Assembly: GCA_038040385.1 (NCBI GenBank)
Contig: JBBPII010000020.1
Coordinates: 1-64,000, forward strand
Direction: 5' to 3'
DNA length: 64,000 nucleotides
Origin: Gilichinskyi gelida
GTDB taxonomy: Bacteria; Acidobacteriota; Thermoanaerobaculia; Gp7-AA8
Both the position numbers and the translations under genes were made by a program. The notes under the pieces were generated by a model. It had not been told where the DNA came from and ran no database searches. It saw nothing but the letters and a program-made list of their open reading frames with translations. Every line of letters begins with the position of its first letter. Positions within the stretch are counted from its first letter, which is position 1. This document shows positions 30,718 through 39,633 of the stretch, one piece after another.

Positions 30718-32090
30718 AACGAGTTCTGATCGTCGACGATGACCGTGCTACCAGCGCCGGCATGGCCGATGTGGTGGAGGAATGGGGATACGAGGCCGAG
30801 GTGGCGGACACCGTCAAGGCAGGCTGGGCGTCCATCTCCAAGCTCGTCCCCGACGTCGCCATCGTCGATCTGAAGCTCCCCGACGGCAGCGGCCTCGACC
30901 TGCTGCACCGGGTCAAGGAAACCTTTCCCGACGTCTCGGTCATCATCCTCACCGGGCACGCCACGGTCGACTCCGCTGTCAAGGCGTTGAAGGTTGGCGC
31001 CGAGGACTACGTGACCAAGCCGGTCGATCTCCCCCGCTTGCAGGTCATCCTCAAAACTGTCGAAGACAAGCAGTTGATGAAGCAGGAGATCCTCGAGCTT
31101 CGTCGTCAGCTCCAGAAGATGGGTACCCTCGGCCATCTGGTCGGAAAGTCGCCGCGCATGCAGCGCCTTTTCGAAGAGATCGAGATGGTGGCCAACACCG
31201 ACGCCAACGTCTTCATCGTCGGCGAGTCGGGATCGGGCAAGGAAGTGGTGGCCAACACCATCCACTCGCTCTCCCGCCGCCGCACCAAGCCCTTCATCGC
31301 CTTCAATTGCGGTGCGATCTCCCCCACTCTCATCGAGTCGGAGATCTTCGGCCATGAGAAGGGGGCGTTCACCGACGCCAGCAGGCGGCGCGAGGGGTAC
31401 TTCGAGCTGGCCAAGGGCGGAACGGTCTTCCTCGACGAGATCACCGAGATGCCCATCGAGCTGCAGGTCAAGCTGTTGCGCGTCCTGGAGGAGGAAAAGT
31501 TCCGGCGCGTGGGCGGCAACGTGGAGATCAACATCGACGCCCGCATCGTCGCCGCATCGAACCGCGACCCGCAGAAGGCCATCGTCGACGGCAAGCTCCG
31601 CGAGGACCTCTATTACCGCCTCAACGTCTTCCCCATCGAAGTGCCGCCGCTCCGCGAGCGCCTCGAGGACATCCCGCTGTTCGCGCACTTTTTCCTACAG
31701 AAGCTCAACGAGACCGAAGAGAAGAAGGTGGAGAGCATCGACGCCGACTTCATCGAGGCGCTGCAGGGATACGAGTGGAACGGCAACGTGCGCGAGCTGC
31801 GCAACGTCATCAACCGCGCCTTCATCATGGCCCGTACGAATACGCTGACCGTCGAGTGCCTGCCGGACAGACTTCTCGGATCCCGCAAGCGCAAGAACCG
31901 GAACTCGGTGACCATCCCCCTCGGGCAGCCGATGGAAGAGGTCGAGCGCTTGGTGATCGAAGAGACGCTCAACATGACAGACGGCGACCGCCGCAAGACC
32001 GCCGAAATCCTCGGCATCTCCTACAAGACGCTCTACAACAAGACGAAGAAGTACAAGGCGGCGGGCGCGGTGGACGACGAGGAGGAGTAG
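30714..32090 (+). CDS. NtrC-family sigma-54-dependent response regulator
   Basis: The product is 458 residues. The receiver domain has acid pocket DDD (8-10), phosphoacceptor D52, T/S in ILTGHAT and K in YVTKP. The AAA+ domain has Walker A GESGSGKE (near 169), Walker B GGTVFLDEI and the sigma-54 loop as GAFTDA (near 217) instead of GAFTGA. A Fis-type helix-turn-helix (RRKTAEILGISYKTLYNK in part) is at the C-terminus, followed by an acidic tail. It activates sigma-54 promoters when phosphorylated. The partner is the short HisKA protein upstream. No target promoter is identified here. Confidence 0.93.
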   Translation: MKRVLIVDDDRATSAGMADVVEEWGYEAEVADTVKAGWASISKLVPDVAIVDLKLPDGSGLDLLHRVKETFPDVSVIILTGHATVDSAVKALKVGAEDYVTKPVDLPRLQVILKTVEDKQLMKQEILELRRQLQKMGTLGHLVGKSPRMQRLFEEIEMVANTDANVFIVGESGSGKEVVANTIHSLSRRRTKPFIAFNCGAISPTLIESEIFGHEKGAFTDASRRREGYFELAKGGTVFLDEITEMPIELQVKLLRVLEEEKFRRVGGNVEINIDARIVAASNRDPQKAIVDGKLREDLYYRLNVFPIEVPPLRERLEDIPLFAHFFLQKLNETEEKKVESIDADFIEALQGYEWNGNVRELRNVINRAFIMARTNTLTVECLPDRLLGSRKRKNRNSVTIPLGQPMEEVERLVIEETLNMTDGDRRKTAEILGISYKTLYNKTKKYKAAGAVDDEEE

Positions 32091-32176
32091 CCCCGTTTCC
32101 ACCGTGAGTAGAATCACGCTCCGATAACGCCCCTCGGAATATCGTACGTCGCGCCTCCCGTTTGGGGCGTTCCGCA

Positions 32177-34609
32177 ATGGCCAAGAACCTCGTCATCGTC
32201 GAGTCACCCGCAAAAGCGAAGACGATCAACAAGTTCATCGGAAGCGATTTCATCGTCAAGGCTTCCGTCGGCCACGTCCGCGATCTCCCCAAGAGCGCGC
32301 TCGGCGTCGACGAGGACACCTTCGAGCCGACCTACGAGGTGCTGGAAGGCAAAGAGAAGGTCGTCAGCGAGCTGAAAGCAGCCGCCAAGAAGGCCGACAC
32401 CATCTACATCGCCTCCGACCCTGACCGCGAAGGGGAAGCCATCGGCTGGCACGTCATGAGTCTCCTGGGTGGAGACTCGCGCAAGGTCCGCCGCGTCCTC
32501 TTCCACGAGATCACCAAGAACGCGGTGCGGAAGGCGATGGACCATCCGGTCGACATCGACATGAACAAGGTCAACGCGCAGCAGGCGCGGCGCGTGCTCG
32601 ACCGGCTGGTCGGCTACAAGCTCTCGCCCCTGCTGTGGGAGAAGGTCCGCCGCGGCCTCTCCGCGGGACGGGTGCAGTCGGTGGCCATGAAGATGATCGT
32701 GGACCGCGAAGAGGACATCAAAGCGTTCGTCCCGGTCGAGTACTGGAGCTTCGCGGCGAAGCTGGCGGCCGAGAACCCACCGCCGTTCATCGCCAAGCTG
32801 ACCAAGGTCGAAGGGAAGAAGGCCGAGGTCGCGAACGAGGAGCAGGCGCGGACCATCGAGACGGCGCTCAAGAGCGGCGCGTTCGTGGTCGAGACGGTTG
32901 CGCGTAAGGAAAAGAAGCAGTCCGCGCCGCCGCCGCTCATCACCTCCACCCTGCAGCGCGCCGCGTACAACCGCTTCAAGTACCCGGTGAAGCGGACCAT
33001 GCAGATCGCGCAGAAGCTCTACGAAGGCAAGGAGCTCGGCTCCTTCGGCCACGTTGGCCTCATCACCTACATGCGCACCGATTCGGTGCGCATCAGCGAC
33101 GACGCCCTCGGCGAAGTTAGACAATATATCTCAGCGAAATATGGTGCCGATATCCTGCCCGATAAACCAAACGTTTATCGTGTCAAAAAGGGTGCGCAGG
33201 CCCAGGAAGCCCATGAGGCCATCCGCCCCACCACCCTCGATTACGACCCCGAGGCCATCAAGGACCATCTCACCCGCGAGGAGTACAACCTCTACCGGCT
33301 GATCTGGGACCGCTTCGTCGCCTCGCAGATGAAGCCCGCGCTGTTCGACGTCACCGACGTCGACGTGAAGAACGGGCCGTACACCCTCCGCGCCTCGGGC
33401 GAAGTGTTGAAGTTCCCCGGCTTCCTCGCCGTCTTCCAGGACGCCGCCGCCGACGACGACGAGGAGAAGCACGACGAGAAGGCGCTGCCGGCCGTCAACG
33501 AGGGCGAGACGCTGTCGCTGCTGGATCTCGATACGAAACAGAACTTCACCCAGCCGCCGCCGCGCTACACGGAAGCGACGCTGGTCAAGGCGCTGGAGGA
33601 GAACGGCATCGGACGCCCCTCGACGTACGGCCAGATCCTCACCACCATCCAGGCCCGCGACTACACCTACAAGCACGACGGGAAGTTCCACCCCACCCAG
33701 CTCGGCATGCTGGTGACCAAGCTCCTCATCACCTCATTCGCCGACATCATCGACGAGGGCTACACCGCCGAGCTGGAAGGGAAGCTGGACGAGGTCGAGG
33801 ATGGGAAGCTCGAATGGAAGCAGTTGATGAGCGAGTTCTCCGTCAAGTTCAACAAGGACCTCATCCGCGCCGGGAAGGAGATGGTCGAGGTCAAGCGCGC
33901 CGGCGTGGAGACTGACGAGAAATGCGAGACCTGCGGCGCGCCGATGGTCATCAAGTTCGGCCGCTTCGGCGAGTTCCTGGCCTGCTCCAATTACCCGGAG
34001 TGCAAGACCACCCGCGAGATGGCCAAGGGTGCCGCCGCGGAGACGCAGGCCGAGGGGGAGCAGCTCGTCTGCGACAAGTGCGGCAAGCCGATGCAGCTCA
34101 AGCGCTCGCGTTTCGGCCAGTTCTACGCCTGCACCGGCTACCCCGACTGCAAGAACACCAAGGACCCCCGCCTGCTCGCCGCCAACATCCCCAACGAGCC
34201 GCAGCCGCCCTGCGAGAACTGCGGCAAGGAGATGGTCCTCAAGAGCGGCCGCTACGGCCCGTTCTACTCCTGCTCCGGCTACCCCGACTGCCGCAACATC
34301 CGCAAGCTCGGCGGCGGCAAGTCCACGCCGCCCAAGCCCACGGGCGTGAAGTGCCCCACCTGCGGCGAAGGCGAGCTGCTCGAGCGCCGCTCCCGCCGCG
34401 GCATCTTCTACTCCTGCTCCCGCTACCCGAAGTGCGACTTCGCGCTCAACAACCGCCCCGTCCCCCGCCCCTGCCCCAAGTGCGGTGCGCCGTACCTGAT
34501 GGAGAAGGAGACCAAGAAAGAGGGGCACATCGAGCTGTGCAACAACCCGGAGTGCGGATACCGCGCGCCGATCACCCCTACGCCAGAAACTGCCGCACAG
34601 CCGGCGTGA
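32177..34609 (+). CDS. topA: DNA topoisomerase I
   Basis: The product is 810 residues from ATG 32177 (MAKNLVIVESPAKAKTI). A TOPRIM domain with DPDREGEAIGWH is followed by the type IA core, whose catalytic tyrosine lies in LITYMRTDSVRIS (near 298). The C-terminus has five zinc-finger repeats (CETCG, CDKCG, CENCG, CPTCG and CPKCG), more than the usual three or four. It relaxes negative supercoils and so opposes gyrase. A hairpin with arms AACGCCCC and GGGGCGTT (32126-32171) precedes the start. The 3' end overlaps the convergent metX by 32 bases. Confidence 0.97.
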   Translation: MAKNLVIVESPAKAKTINKFIGSDFIVKASVGHVRDLPKSALGVDEDTFEPTYEVLEGKEKVVSELKAAAKKADTIYIASDPDREGEAIGWHVMSLLGGDSRKVRRVLFHEITKNAVRKAMDHPVDIDMNKVNAQQARRVLDRLVGYKLSPLLWEKVRRGLSAGRVQSVAMKMIVDREEDIKAFVPVEYWSFAAKLAAENPPPFIAKLTKVEGKKAEVANEEQARTIETALKSGAFVVETVARKEKKQSAPPPLITSTLQRAAYNRFKYPVKRTMQIAQKLYEGKELGSFGHVGLITYMRTDSVRISDDALGEVRQYISAKYGADILPDKPNVYRVKKGAQAQEAHEAIRPTTLDYDPEAIKDHLTREEYNLYRLIWDRFVASQMKPALFDVTDVDVKNGPYTLRASGEVLKFPGFLAVFQDAAADDDEEKHDEKALPAVNEGETLSLLDLDTKQNFTQPPPRYTEATLVKALEENGIGRPSTYGQILTTIQARDYTYKHDGKFHPTQLGMLVTKLLITSFADIIDEGYTAELEGKLDEVEDGKLEWKQLMSEFSVKFNKDLIRAGKEMVEVKRAGVETDEKCETCGAPMVIKFGRFGEFLACSNYPECKTTREMAKGAAAETQAEGEQLVCDKCGKPMQLKRSRFGQFYACTGYPDCKNTKDPRLLAANIPNEPQPPCENCGKEMVLKSGRYGPFYSCSGYPDCRNIRKLGGGKSTPPKPTGVKCPTCGEGELLERRSRRGIFYSCSRYPKCDFALNNRPVPRPCPKCGAPYLMEKETKKEGHIELCNNPECGYRAPITPTPETAAQPA

Positions 34610-35681
34610 TCAGGTCGTAGTCGATCAGAAATGTGTCGTGCCCGTTCGCTGACGACATCCGCTCGTGCTGCACCGGCGTCCCCCCCGCCCGCATCGCCTC
34701 CTCCACCCGCTCCACCTCCCCCACCGGAAAGAGCCAGTCGGTGTCGAACGACACCAGCAACGTACGGCCGCGCCAGTTGCGGAACGCCGTCTCCAGCGAG
34801 CCGTACTGCTCGGCGAGATCCATCTCGTCCATCGCCGCCTGCACCCGGATGTACGAGTTGGCGTCGTACAGCGAGGCGAACTTCTTTCCCTGATACTCGA
34901 AGTAGGAGTCGATCTCGAACTGCCGCGTGCTGCCGCGCCGGCGGCGGCCGAACTTCGTCTGCAGCGCCTTCGCCGAGAGGTACGTCATGTGCCCGACCAT
35001 GCGGGCCACGACCAGCCCCCGCAGCGGCCTGGCGTTGGGGTCGTCGTAGTAGTCGCCGCCGTGATAGTGCGCGTCGCTCTCGATCATCTTCCGCCCGATG
35101 ATGTGCCAGGCGATGCCCTGCACCGGCACCGCGGTGCCGCTGGCCATGGCGATGATCGAGTCGGTGACGTCCGGGTAGAGCGCCGCCCACATCAGCACCT
35201 GCATCCCGCCGAGCGAGCCGCCGGCGACGGCGCGCAGACGGGTGATGCCGAGGTGATCGAGGAGGATCTTCTGCGAATGCACCATGTCCTCGATGGTCGG
35301 CCATGGGTAACGCGAACCGTACGGATGACCCTTCTCGTCGAGCGACGCCGGCGCCGTGGTGCCGAAGCAGGAGCCGGGAAGGTTGGCGCAGACCACGAAA
35401 TACTTCTCGAGATCGATCCCCTTGCCGTAGCCCACCAGCCCATCCCACCACCCCGGCTTCTCGTCGTCGCTCGCCGTGTATTTGCCCGCGGCGTGCGCGC
35501 TGGCGGAGAGCGCGTGACAGACGAGGATGGCGTTCGACTTCTCGGCGTTCAGTTCGCCGAAGGTCTCGTACTGGATGGTGAACGGCGCGATGGTCTGCCC
35601 GTGGGTAAAGCGAAAGCCGTCCGGCAGCACGAGTTGCTTTGGCGGGGCCGCGATGAAGGTGTTTTGGACGAGCTGCGGCAT
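34578..35681 (-). CDS. metX: Homoserine O-acetyltransferase
   Basis: The product is 367 residues from ATG 35681. This alpha/beta-hydrolase has nucleophile elbow GGSLGGMQ, the acid in FDTDWLFP and the histidine in GHDTFLID. Other matches include GWWDGLVGYGKGIDLEKYFVV in part and NLPGSCFGTT. The family activates homoserine with acetyl-CoA (or succinyl-CoA) for methionine synthesis. Acyl specificity cannot be read with certainty. No SAM riboswitch or T-box is visible in the 83-base gap upstream, which is mostly a family B repeat. It overlaps topA tail to tail. Confidence 0.92.
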   Translation of the reverse strand: MPQLVQNTFIAAPPKQLVLPDGFRFTHGQTIAPFTIQYETFGELNAEKSNAILVCHALSASAHAAGKYTASDDEKPGWWDGLVGYGKGIDLEKYFVVCANLPGSCFGTTAPASLDEKGHPYGSRYPWPTIEDMVHSQKILLDHLGITRLRAVAGGSLGGMQVLMWAALYPDVTDSIIAMASGTAVPVQGIAWHIIGRKMIESDAHYHGGDYYDDPNARPLRGLVVARMVGHMTYLSAKALQTKFGRRRRGSTRQFEIDSYFEYQGKKFASLYDANSYIRVQAAMDEMDLAEQYGSLETAFRNWRGRTLLVSFDTDWLFPVGEVERVEEAMRAGGTPVQHERMSSANGHDTFLIDYDLITPAVRQFLA

Positions 35682-35698
35682 CGGCCGCGAGGATAGCA

Positions 35699-35763
35699 GT
35701 TCGCAGTTGACCGTTGGCCGTTGGCCGAGGTAACGGTCAACGGCCAACCGCCAACGGCGAACG
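35699..35763. repeat. Palindromic repeat, family B (copy 4)
   Basis: GTTGACCGTTGGCCGTTGGC on the left and CGGTCAACGGCCAACCGCC on the right, around CGAGGTAA. It lies between pspC and metX on the minus strand, ending one base from the pspC stop. Confidence 0.88.
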
Positions 35764-35764
35764 A

Positions 35765-35953
35765 CTACGCCGCGACCCGAGGCATCAACGCCCAGAGAAT
35801 GATGTAGACGATGATGCCGGGGAAGGCCACCGACAGCAGCGACACCACCACGTACAGCACGCGCACCAGCGTGACGTCCCAGCCGAGCCACTCGGCCAGG
35901 CCGCCGCAGACGCCGGCGATCATCTTGTTTCGATTCGAAAGCTGCAGTGGCAT
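35765..35953 (-). CDS. PspC domain protein
   Basis: The product is 62 residues, essentially a bare PspC domain. It has LSNRNKMIAGVCGGLAEWLG followed by a single membrane helix (VLYVVVSLLSVAFPGIIVYIILW in part) and MPRVA. PspC proteins act in envelope stress sensing, but isolated domains like this are common and uncharacterised. It starts three bases after the ligase stop, so it is probably cotranscribed with the ligase. Confidence 0.9.
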   Translation of the reverse strand: MPLQLSNRNKMIAGVCGGLAEWLGWDVTLVRVLYVVVSLLSVAFPGIIVYIILWALMPRVAA

Positions 35954-35955
35954 GG

Positions 35956-37668
35956 TCAGGATCCTTTCTCCCGTTTGAGCTGCCCCTCGTAAATACGGCG
36001 AACCTCGTCGATAGTTGAGATCTGCTCGACGTTCTTGTCGTCGCGGATGCGGGCGATGCGCGGGAAGCGTAGCGCGTAACCCGACTTGTGGCGCGCCGAC
36101 TCCTGGATGCGGTCGAAGGCGATCTCCAGCACGACTGCCGGCTCGACCACGTGCACCGGCCCGTGGCGGGAGATGGTCGTGGCCTTGAAATGCTCGGTCA
36201 TCCGCTCGATCTCCACGTCGGTGAGTCCCGAGTACGCCTTCCCGATGTTGACCAGCTCGCCTTCGCGCCGGACGGCGAAGGTGTAGTCGGACAGCACCGC
36301 GCGGCGCTTGCCGTGCCCGTACTCCGCGGCGGTGACCACGCAATCGAGCGTCGCCAGCGCCTTCTTGTACTTCAGCCACGACTTCCCGCGCCGGCCCGGC
36401 GCGTAGATCGAGCCGGGATCTTTGACCACCAGCCCTTCGTTGGCGCGGGCGCGCGCGGCGTCGAAGAGCTCGTCGATGTGCTGAACATTCCGTACGGCGT
36501 CGCGATGGCAGAGGCGAATGTGTGTAGCGGCGGTCGCTCCCGGCCGCCGATCGGCGCCCCCTTCGGCTTCGCTCAGGGCAGGCTTCGCGGGCGCCGCTAC
36601 ACCAACCACCTCGCTGAGCCGCAGCACGCGTTCGCGCAGCGGCATCTCGAACATCGCCTCGCCGTCGGCGTACAGCACGTCGAAGGCGAAGAACGCCACC
36701 GGCGCCTCGGCCATCAGTTTCTCGCTGACCTTGCGCCGGCCGAGGCGGGTCTGGATGACGGCGAAGGGAAGGATGCGGTCGCTGAAGGCGACGATCTCGC
36801 CGTCGAGGATCGCCGCGTGGCCCAGTTGCCGCGCCGCCGCTTCGATCTCCGGGAAACGGTGCGTGACGTCGTCGAGCGTGCGCGAGTAGATGCGCACCTG
36901 GTCACCGTCGATGTGAATCTGTGCGCGGATGCCGTCGTATTTGTCGTCCGCGAACGCGTCCGCGCCGAGGGCGGCGAGGATCTCCGCCGGGTCCTCCTCG
37001 GGTTGCGCGAGCATGAAGGCGAAGGGATGGAAGAGCGTCATCTTCGCCGACTCCAGGGCGTCGCTCTTCGCCAGCAGCGCGGTGGCGCCGATGTCGCCGG
37101 TGAACATGTTCGCGCGGCGGACGGCGTCCAGCTTCCGCCCGAACGCCTTGGCGATCGCCGACTCGACCAAACCTTCCTGCAGGCCGATGCGGAACTCGCG
37201 GAGAAGGATCTTCACCGCGAACCGGACGCCCTGCGCGTCGAGCTTGCGAAGGAGCGCCACCACGATGTTCTTCTTGTCGATGGAGCCGGAGGTAGCGGCC
37301 AGCCGCTCGAAGGTCTCGCCGAGCTCGGAGAGGGTAACGCCCTCACCCCGTCCCTCTCCCGCAAGCGGGAGAGGGTGGAAGACGGTGGCCAGCGTGTCGC
37401 CGGCGTCGCCGAAGTCGTGCCACCGCGCCCACACCTCCTCCGCCCCCCGCCCGGTCGCCTCCACCGCCGCGTTGGACAGCAGCGCGCCACCCACTCCCAC
37501 CGCCCGCTGGTCGCGCCGAGGGAACGGTCCGCCGGAGAAAAAGACCACCGCGCGCTCGAGCGACGCGTCGTCGAGGGTGACCAGATAAGCGGCCAGCAGC
37601 CTCTCCTTTTCGCTCTTCTTCGTGGTGCCGGCGATGGCGTTGGCGGTGGCACAAAAGTCAGAAAGCAT
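35956..37668 (-). CDS. lig: ATP-dependent DNA ligase (LigB type)
   Basis: The product is 570 residues. A DNA-binding N-terminal domain (FCATANAIAGTTKKSEKERLL in part) is followed by the adenylation domain with nucleophilic lysine in DDKYDGIRAQIH (near 241), LDGEIVAF, FFAFDVLY, EGLVVKDP and SWLKYKK, and then an OB domain. This is the archaeal-like ligase fused neither to polymerase nor to nuclease domains. Two in-frame inserts are repeat-encoded: PLPLAGEGRGEG near 97-109 and AAPAKPALSEAEGGADRRPG near 356-382. It starts only 18 bases from the divergent mdh start, so promoters must overlap coding sequence. Confidence 0.94.
   Translation of the reverse strand: MLSDFCATANAIAGTTKKSEKERLLAAYLVTLDDASLERAVVFFSGGPFPRRDQRAVGVGGALLSNAAVEATGRGAEEVWARWHDFGDAGDTLATVFHPLPLAGEGRGEGVTLSELGETFERLAATSGSIDKKNIVVALLRKLDAQGVRFAVKILLREFRIGLQEGLVESAIAKAFGRKLDAVRRANMFTGDIGATALLAKSDALESAKMTLFHPFAFMLAQPEEDPAEILAALGADAFADDKYDGIRAQIHIDGDQVRIYSRTLDDVTHRFPEIEAAARQLGHAAILDGEIVAFSDRILPFAVIQTRLGRRKVSEKLMAEAPVAFFAFDVLYADGEAMFEMPLRERVLRLSEVVGVAAPAKPALSEAEGGADRRPGATAATHIRLCHRDAVRNVQHIDELFDAARARANEGLVVKDPGSIYAPGRRGKSWLKYKKALATLDCVVTAAEYGHGKRRAVLSDYTFAVRREGELVNIGKAYSGLTDVEIERMTEHFKATTISRHGPVHVVEPAVVLEIAFDRIQESARHKSGYALRFPRIARIRDDKNVEQISTIDEVRRIYEGQLKREKGS
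36522..36602. repeat. Repeat, family E, inside the DNA ligase gene
   Basis: GTGTAGCGGCGGTCGCTCCC at the left and GCGGGCGCCGCTACAC at the right are inverted. Between them lies CTTCGGCTTCGCTCAGGGCA, which also occurs (as CTTCGACTTCGCTCAGGGCA) inside the DUF2339 gene. It is in frame and encodes PALSEAEG on the minus strand. Confidence 0.85.
37340..37377. repeat. Repeat, family D, inside the DNA ligase gene
   Basis: CCCTCACCCCGTCCCTCTCC and then GCAAGCGGGAGAGGG form the family D hairpin. It is in frame and encodes LPLAGEGRGEG on the minus strand. The same core is between genes at 23447-23512 and inside uvrA. Confidence 0.87.
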
Positions 37669-37672
37669 TGGC

Positions 37673-37678
37673 TATAGA
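37673..37678 (+). promoter_or_regulatory. Candidate mdh -10 element close to the start codon
   Basis: TATAGA (in TATAGAAT) ends eight bases before the mdh ATG, so transcription would begin at or next to the start codon. No Shine-Dalgarno sequence is present. No clear -35 is visible. Similar spacing occurs at several other genes in the window (see findings). Confidence 0.4.
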
Positions 37679-37686
37679 ATCCAATC

Positions 37687-38619
37687 ATGAAAACGAAAGT
37701 CACGGTCGTCGGCGCCGGAAACGTCGGCGCCACGGTCGCACAGGGAATCGCCCTCAAGGAGCTTGCCGACGTCATTCTCGTCGACATCGTCGAGGGCGTC
37801 CCGCAGGGGAAGTCGCTCGACTTGAACGAAACCGCGCCGGTCGAAAAGTACGACGCGCTGCTCCTCGGCTCCAACGGTTACGACGACACCGAGGGCTCCG
37901 ACGTGGTGGTCATCACCGCCGGCCTCCCGCGCAAGCCGGGCATGAGCCGCGACGACCTGCTGTGGAAGAACGAGGAGATCGTCGCCGGCGTGACGGCGGA
38001 AGTCGCCAAGCGCTCGCCGGACTGCGTGCTGGTCATCGTCTCCAACCCCCTCGACGCGATGTGCGAAGTGGCGCGCCGCGTCTCCGGCTTCCCCCGCGAG
38101 CGCGTGATCGGCATGGCCGGCGTGCTCGACTCCGCGCGCATGCGCTGCTTCATCGCCATGGAGCTGAACGTCTCGGTCGAGAGCACCCACGCCTTCGTCC
38201 TCGGCGGTCACGGCGACACCATGGTGCCGCTGCCGCGCTACTCGACGGTGGCCGGCATTCCCATCACCGAGCTCATTTCGAAGGAGCGCATCGACGCCAT
38301 CGTCGATCGCACCCGCAACGGCGGCGCGGAGATCGTCAACCTGCTCAAGACCTCCGCCTGGTACGCGCCGGGCGCGGCGACGGTGGAGATGGTCGAGGCC
38401 ATCCTCAAAGACAAGCGCAAGATCCTCCCCTGCGCGGCGTATCTGCAGGGCGAGTACGGCATCAACGACCTCTACGTCGGCGTCCCGATCAAGCTCGGCC
38501 GCAACGGCATGGAGCAGATCATCGAGATCACGCTCACCGACGACGAGCGCGCCGCGCTGGGAAAGTCCGCGGCCGCCGTCAAGGAGCTGTTCGACAAGTT
38601 GAAGACCGCGTCATCCTGA
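37687..38619 (+). CDS. mdh: Malate dehydrogenase (LDH-like type)
   Basis: The product is 310 residues. The NAD-binding motif is VVGAGNVGA at the N-terminus. The substrate loop AGLPRKPGMSRDDL has the methionine/arginine pattern of malate rather than lactate enzymes. The catalytic histidine is in LGGHGDTMVP and DARM-like SARMRC is present. It interconverts malate and oxaloacetate in the TCA cycle. The last two codons and stop (TCA TCC TGA) are the end of a family A repeat. The start lies 18 bases from the divergent ligase. Confidence 0.95.
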   Translation: MKTKVTVVGAGNVGATVAQGIALKELADVILVDIVEGVPQGKSLDLNETAPVEKYDALLLGSNGYDDTEGSDVVVITAGLPRKPGMSRDDLLWKNEEIVAGVTAEVAKRSPDCVLVIVSNPLDAMCEVARRVSGFPRERVIGMAGVLDSARMRCFIAMELNVSVESTHAFVLGGHGDTMVPLPRYSTVAGIPITELISKERIDAIVDRTRNGGAEIVNLLKTSAWYAPGAATVEMVEAILKDKRKILPCAAYLQGEYGINDLYVGVPIKLGRNGMEQIIEITLTDDERAALGKSAAAVKELFDKLKTASS

Positions 38620-38684
38620 GCCGCGGAGACGGCGAAGGATCTCAGTCGACGCAGCCGGAGATCCTTCGCTCCGCTCAGGATGAC
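38610..38684. repeat. Palindromic repeat, family A (copy 5)
   Basis: GTCATCCTGAGCCGCGGAGA and the right arm ending CGCTCAGGATGAC with GGATCTCAG and GGAGATCC inside. The mdh stop codon is in the left arm. Confidence 0.9.
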
Positions 38685-38727
38685 GGGGAATGACGGGTGC
38701 GACGCAGCGTTACAATCGCTCGTCTCC

Positions 38728-39633
38728 ATGAAAAAACTCGTCATCGACATCGAGACGGTCGGCATCCCGTGGGAAGAGCACGACCCGTACGTCCGCGAAT
38801 ATCTGATCCGCGGCCTCAATGAAGGCGACGCGGAAGCGGCGCGCAGCGCGGGCGGTCTCTCGCCCTTCCGCGGCCGCATCATCGCCATCGGCGTCATCAA
38901 CATCGGCGACAACCGCTCGTGCGCGCTGTACGAGATGCCCGGGCAGACCGACCTCCGCATCGAGAAGGACGGCGTCCGCACCTACATCTCCGGCACCGAG
39001 CGGCAGATCCTCCAGAAGTTCTGGGAGTTCTTCGAAAACGACTCCCGCTTCATCTCCTTCAACGGACGGCAGTTCGACGGGCCGTTCCTGATGATCCGCT
39101 CCGCGGTCAACGGCATCATTCCCAAGCGCGACCTGGTCGGCTACCGCTACGGATTCCATCCGAACTGCGACCTGCGCGAGGCGCTCAATTTCTTCGGCAC
39201 GGTCAACGCGCGCCAGTTCAAATTCAACCTCGACCTGGCCTGCAAGGCGTTCGGGGTGGAGACGTCGAAGGGCGAAGGGCTGGATGGGCGGTCGGTCGAG
39301 GCGTGGTATCGCGCGGGGCGGCATCGCGAGATCGCCGAGTACTGCCTCGACGACGTGCGCGCCACCAAGGAGCTGTACGAGAAACTCGCGCCGACACTGC
39401 TGATGTTCAACAAGGACTTCCGCGACGCGGACGATCGCGACCGTAAGTTGATGCCGCCGCCGGCCGAGCCGACGTTCATGGAGTCGGTGACCCAGACGTC
39501 GCTCGCGCTACTGCCGGCGCTCGACGCCCCGCCGCCCGCCGAGCCGGTCGTGGCGTCGACGTCGCCGGCGATGGTCTTCGAGAAGCTGATCAAGGCCGAG
39601 CACGAGGAAGAAGAGATCCCGACGGAGTTCTGA
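38728..39633 (+). CDS. DEDD 3'-5' exonuclease (PolB exonuclease-like)
   Basis: The product is 301 residues from ATG 38728. Motif I is DIETVG with D7 and E9. Motif II is in ISFNGRQFDGPFL. Motif III is YCLDDVRATKELY near 206-218, so the DEDDy set appears complete. This matches the stand-alone predicted DNA polymerase B-type exonuclease family. It lacks a polymerase domain. The C-terminal 60 residues are proline/glutamate-rich and probably disordered. The function is likely DNA repair or nucleic acid trimming (inference). TACAAT (38711-38716) lies 11 bases before the start. Confidence 0.82.
   Translation: MKKLVIDIETVGIPWEEHDPYVREYLIRGLNEGDAEAARSAGGLSPFRGRIIAIGVINIGDNRSCALYEMPGQTDLRIEKDGVRTYISGTERQILQKFWEFFENDSRFISFNGRQFDGPFLMIRSAVNGIIPKRDLVGYRYGFHPNCDLREALNFFGTVNARQFKFNLDLACKAFGVETSKGEGLDGRSVEAWYRAGRHREIAEYCLDDVRATKELYEKLAPTLLMFNKDFRDADDRDRKLMPPPAEPTFMESVTQTSLALLPALDAPPPAEPVVASTSPAMVFEKLIKAEHEEEEIPTEF

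Noticed and set aside
35682..35764. SAM riboswitch or T-box upstream of metX
   Set aside because: The gap is only 83 bases, almost all of it a family B repeat, with none of the conserved riboswitch cores.
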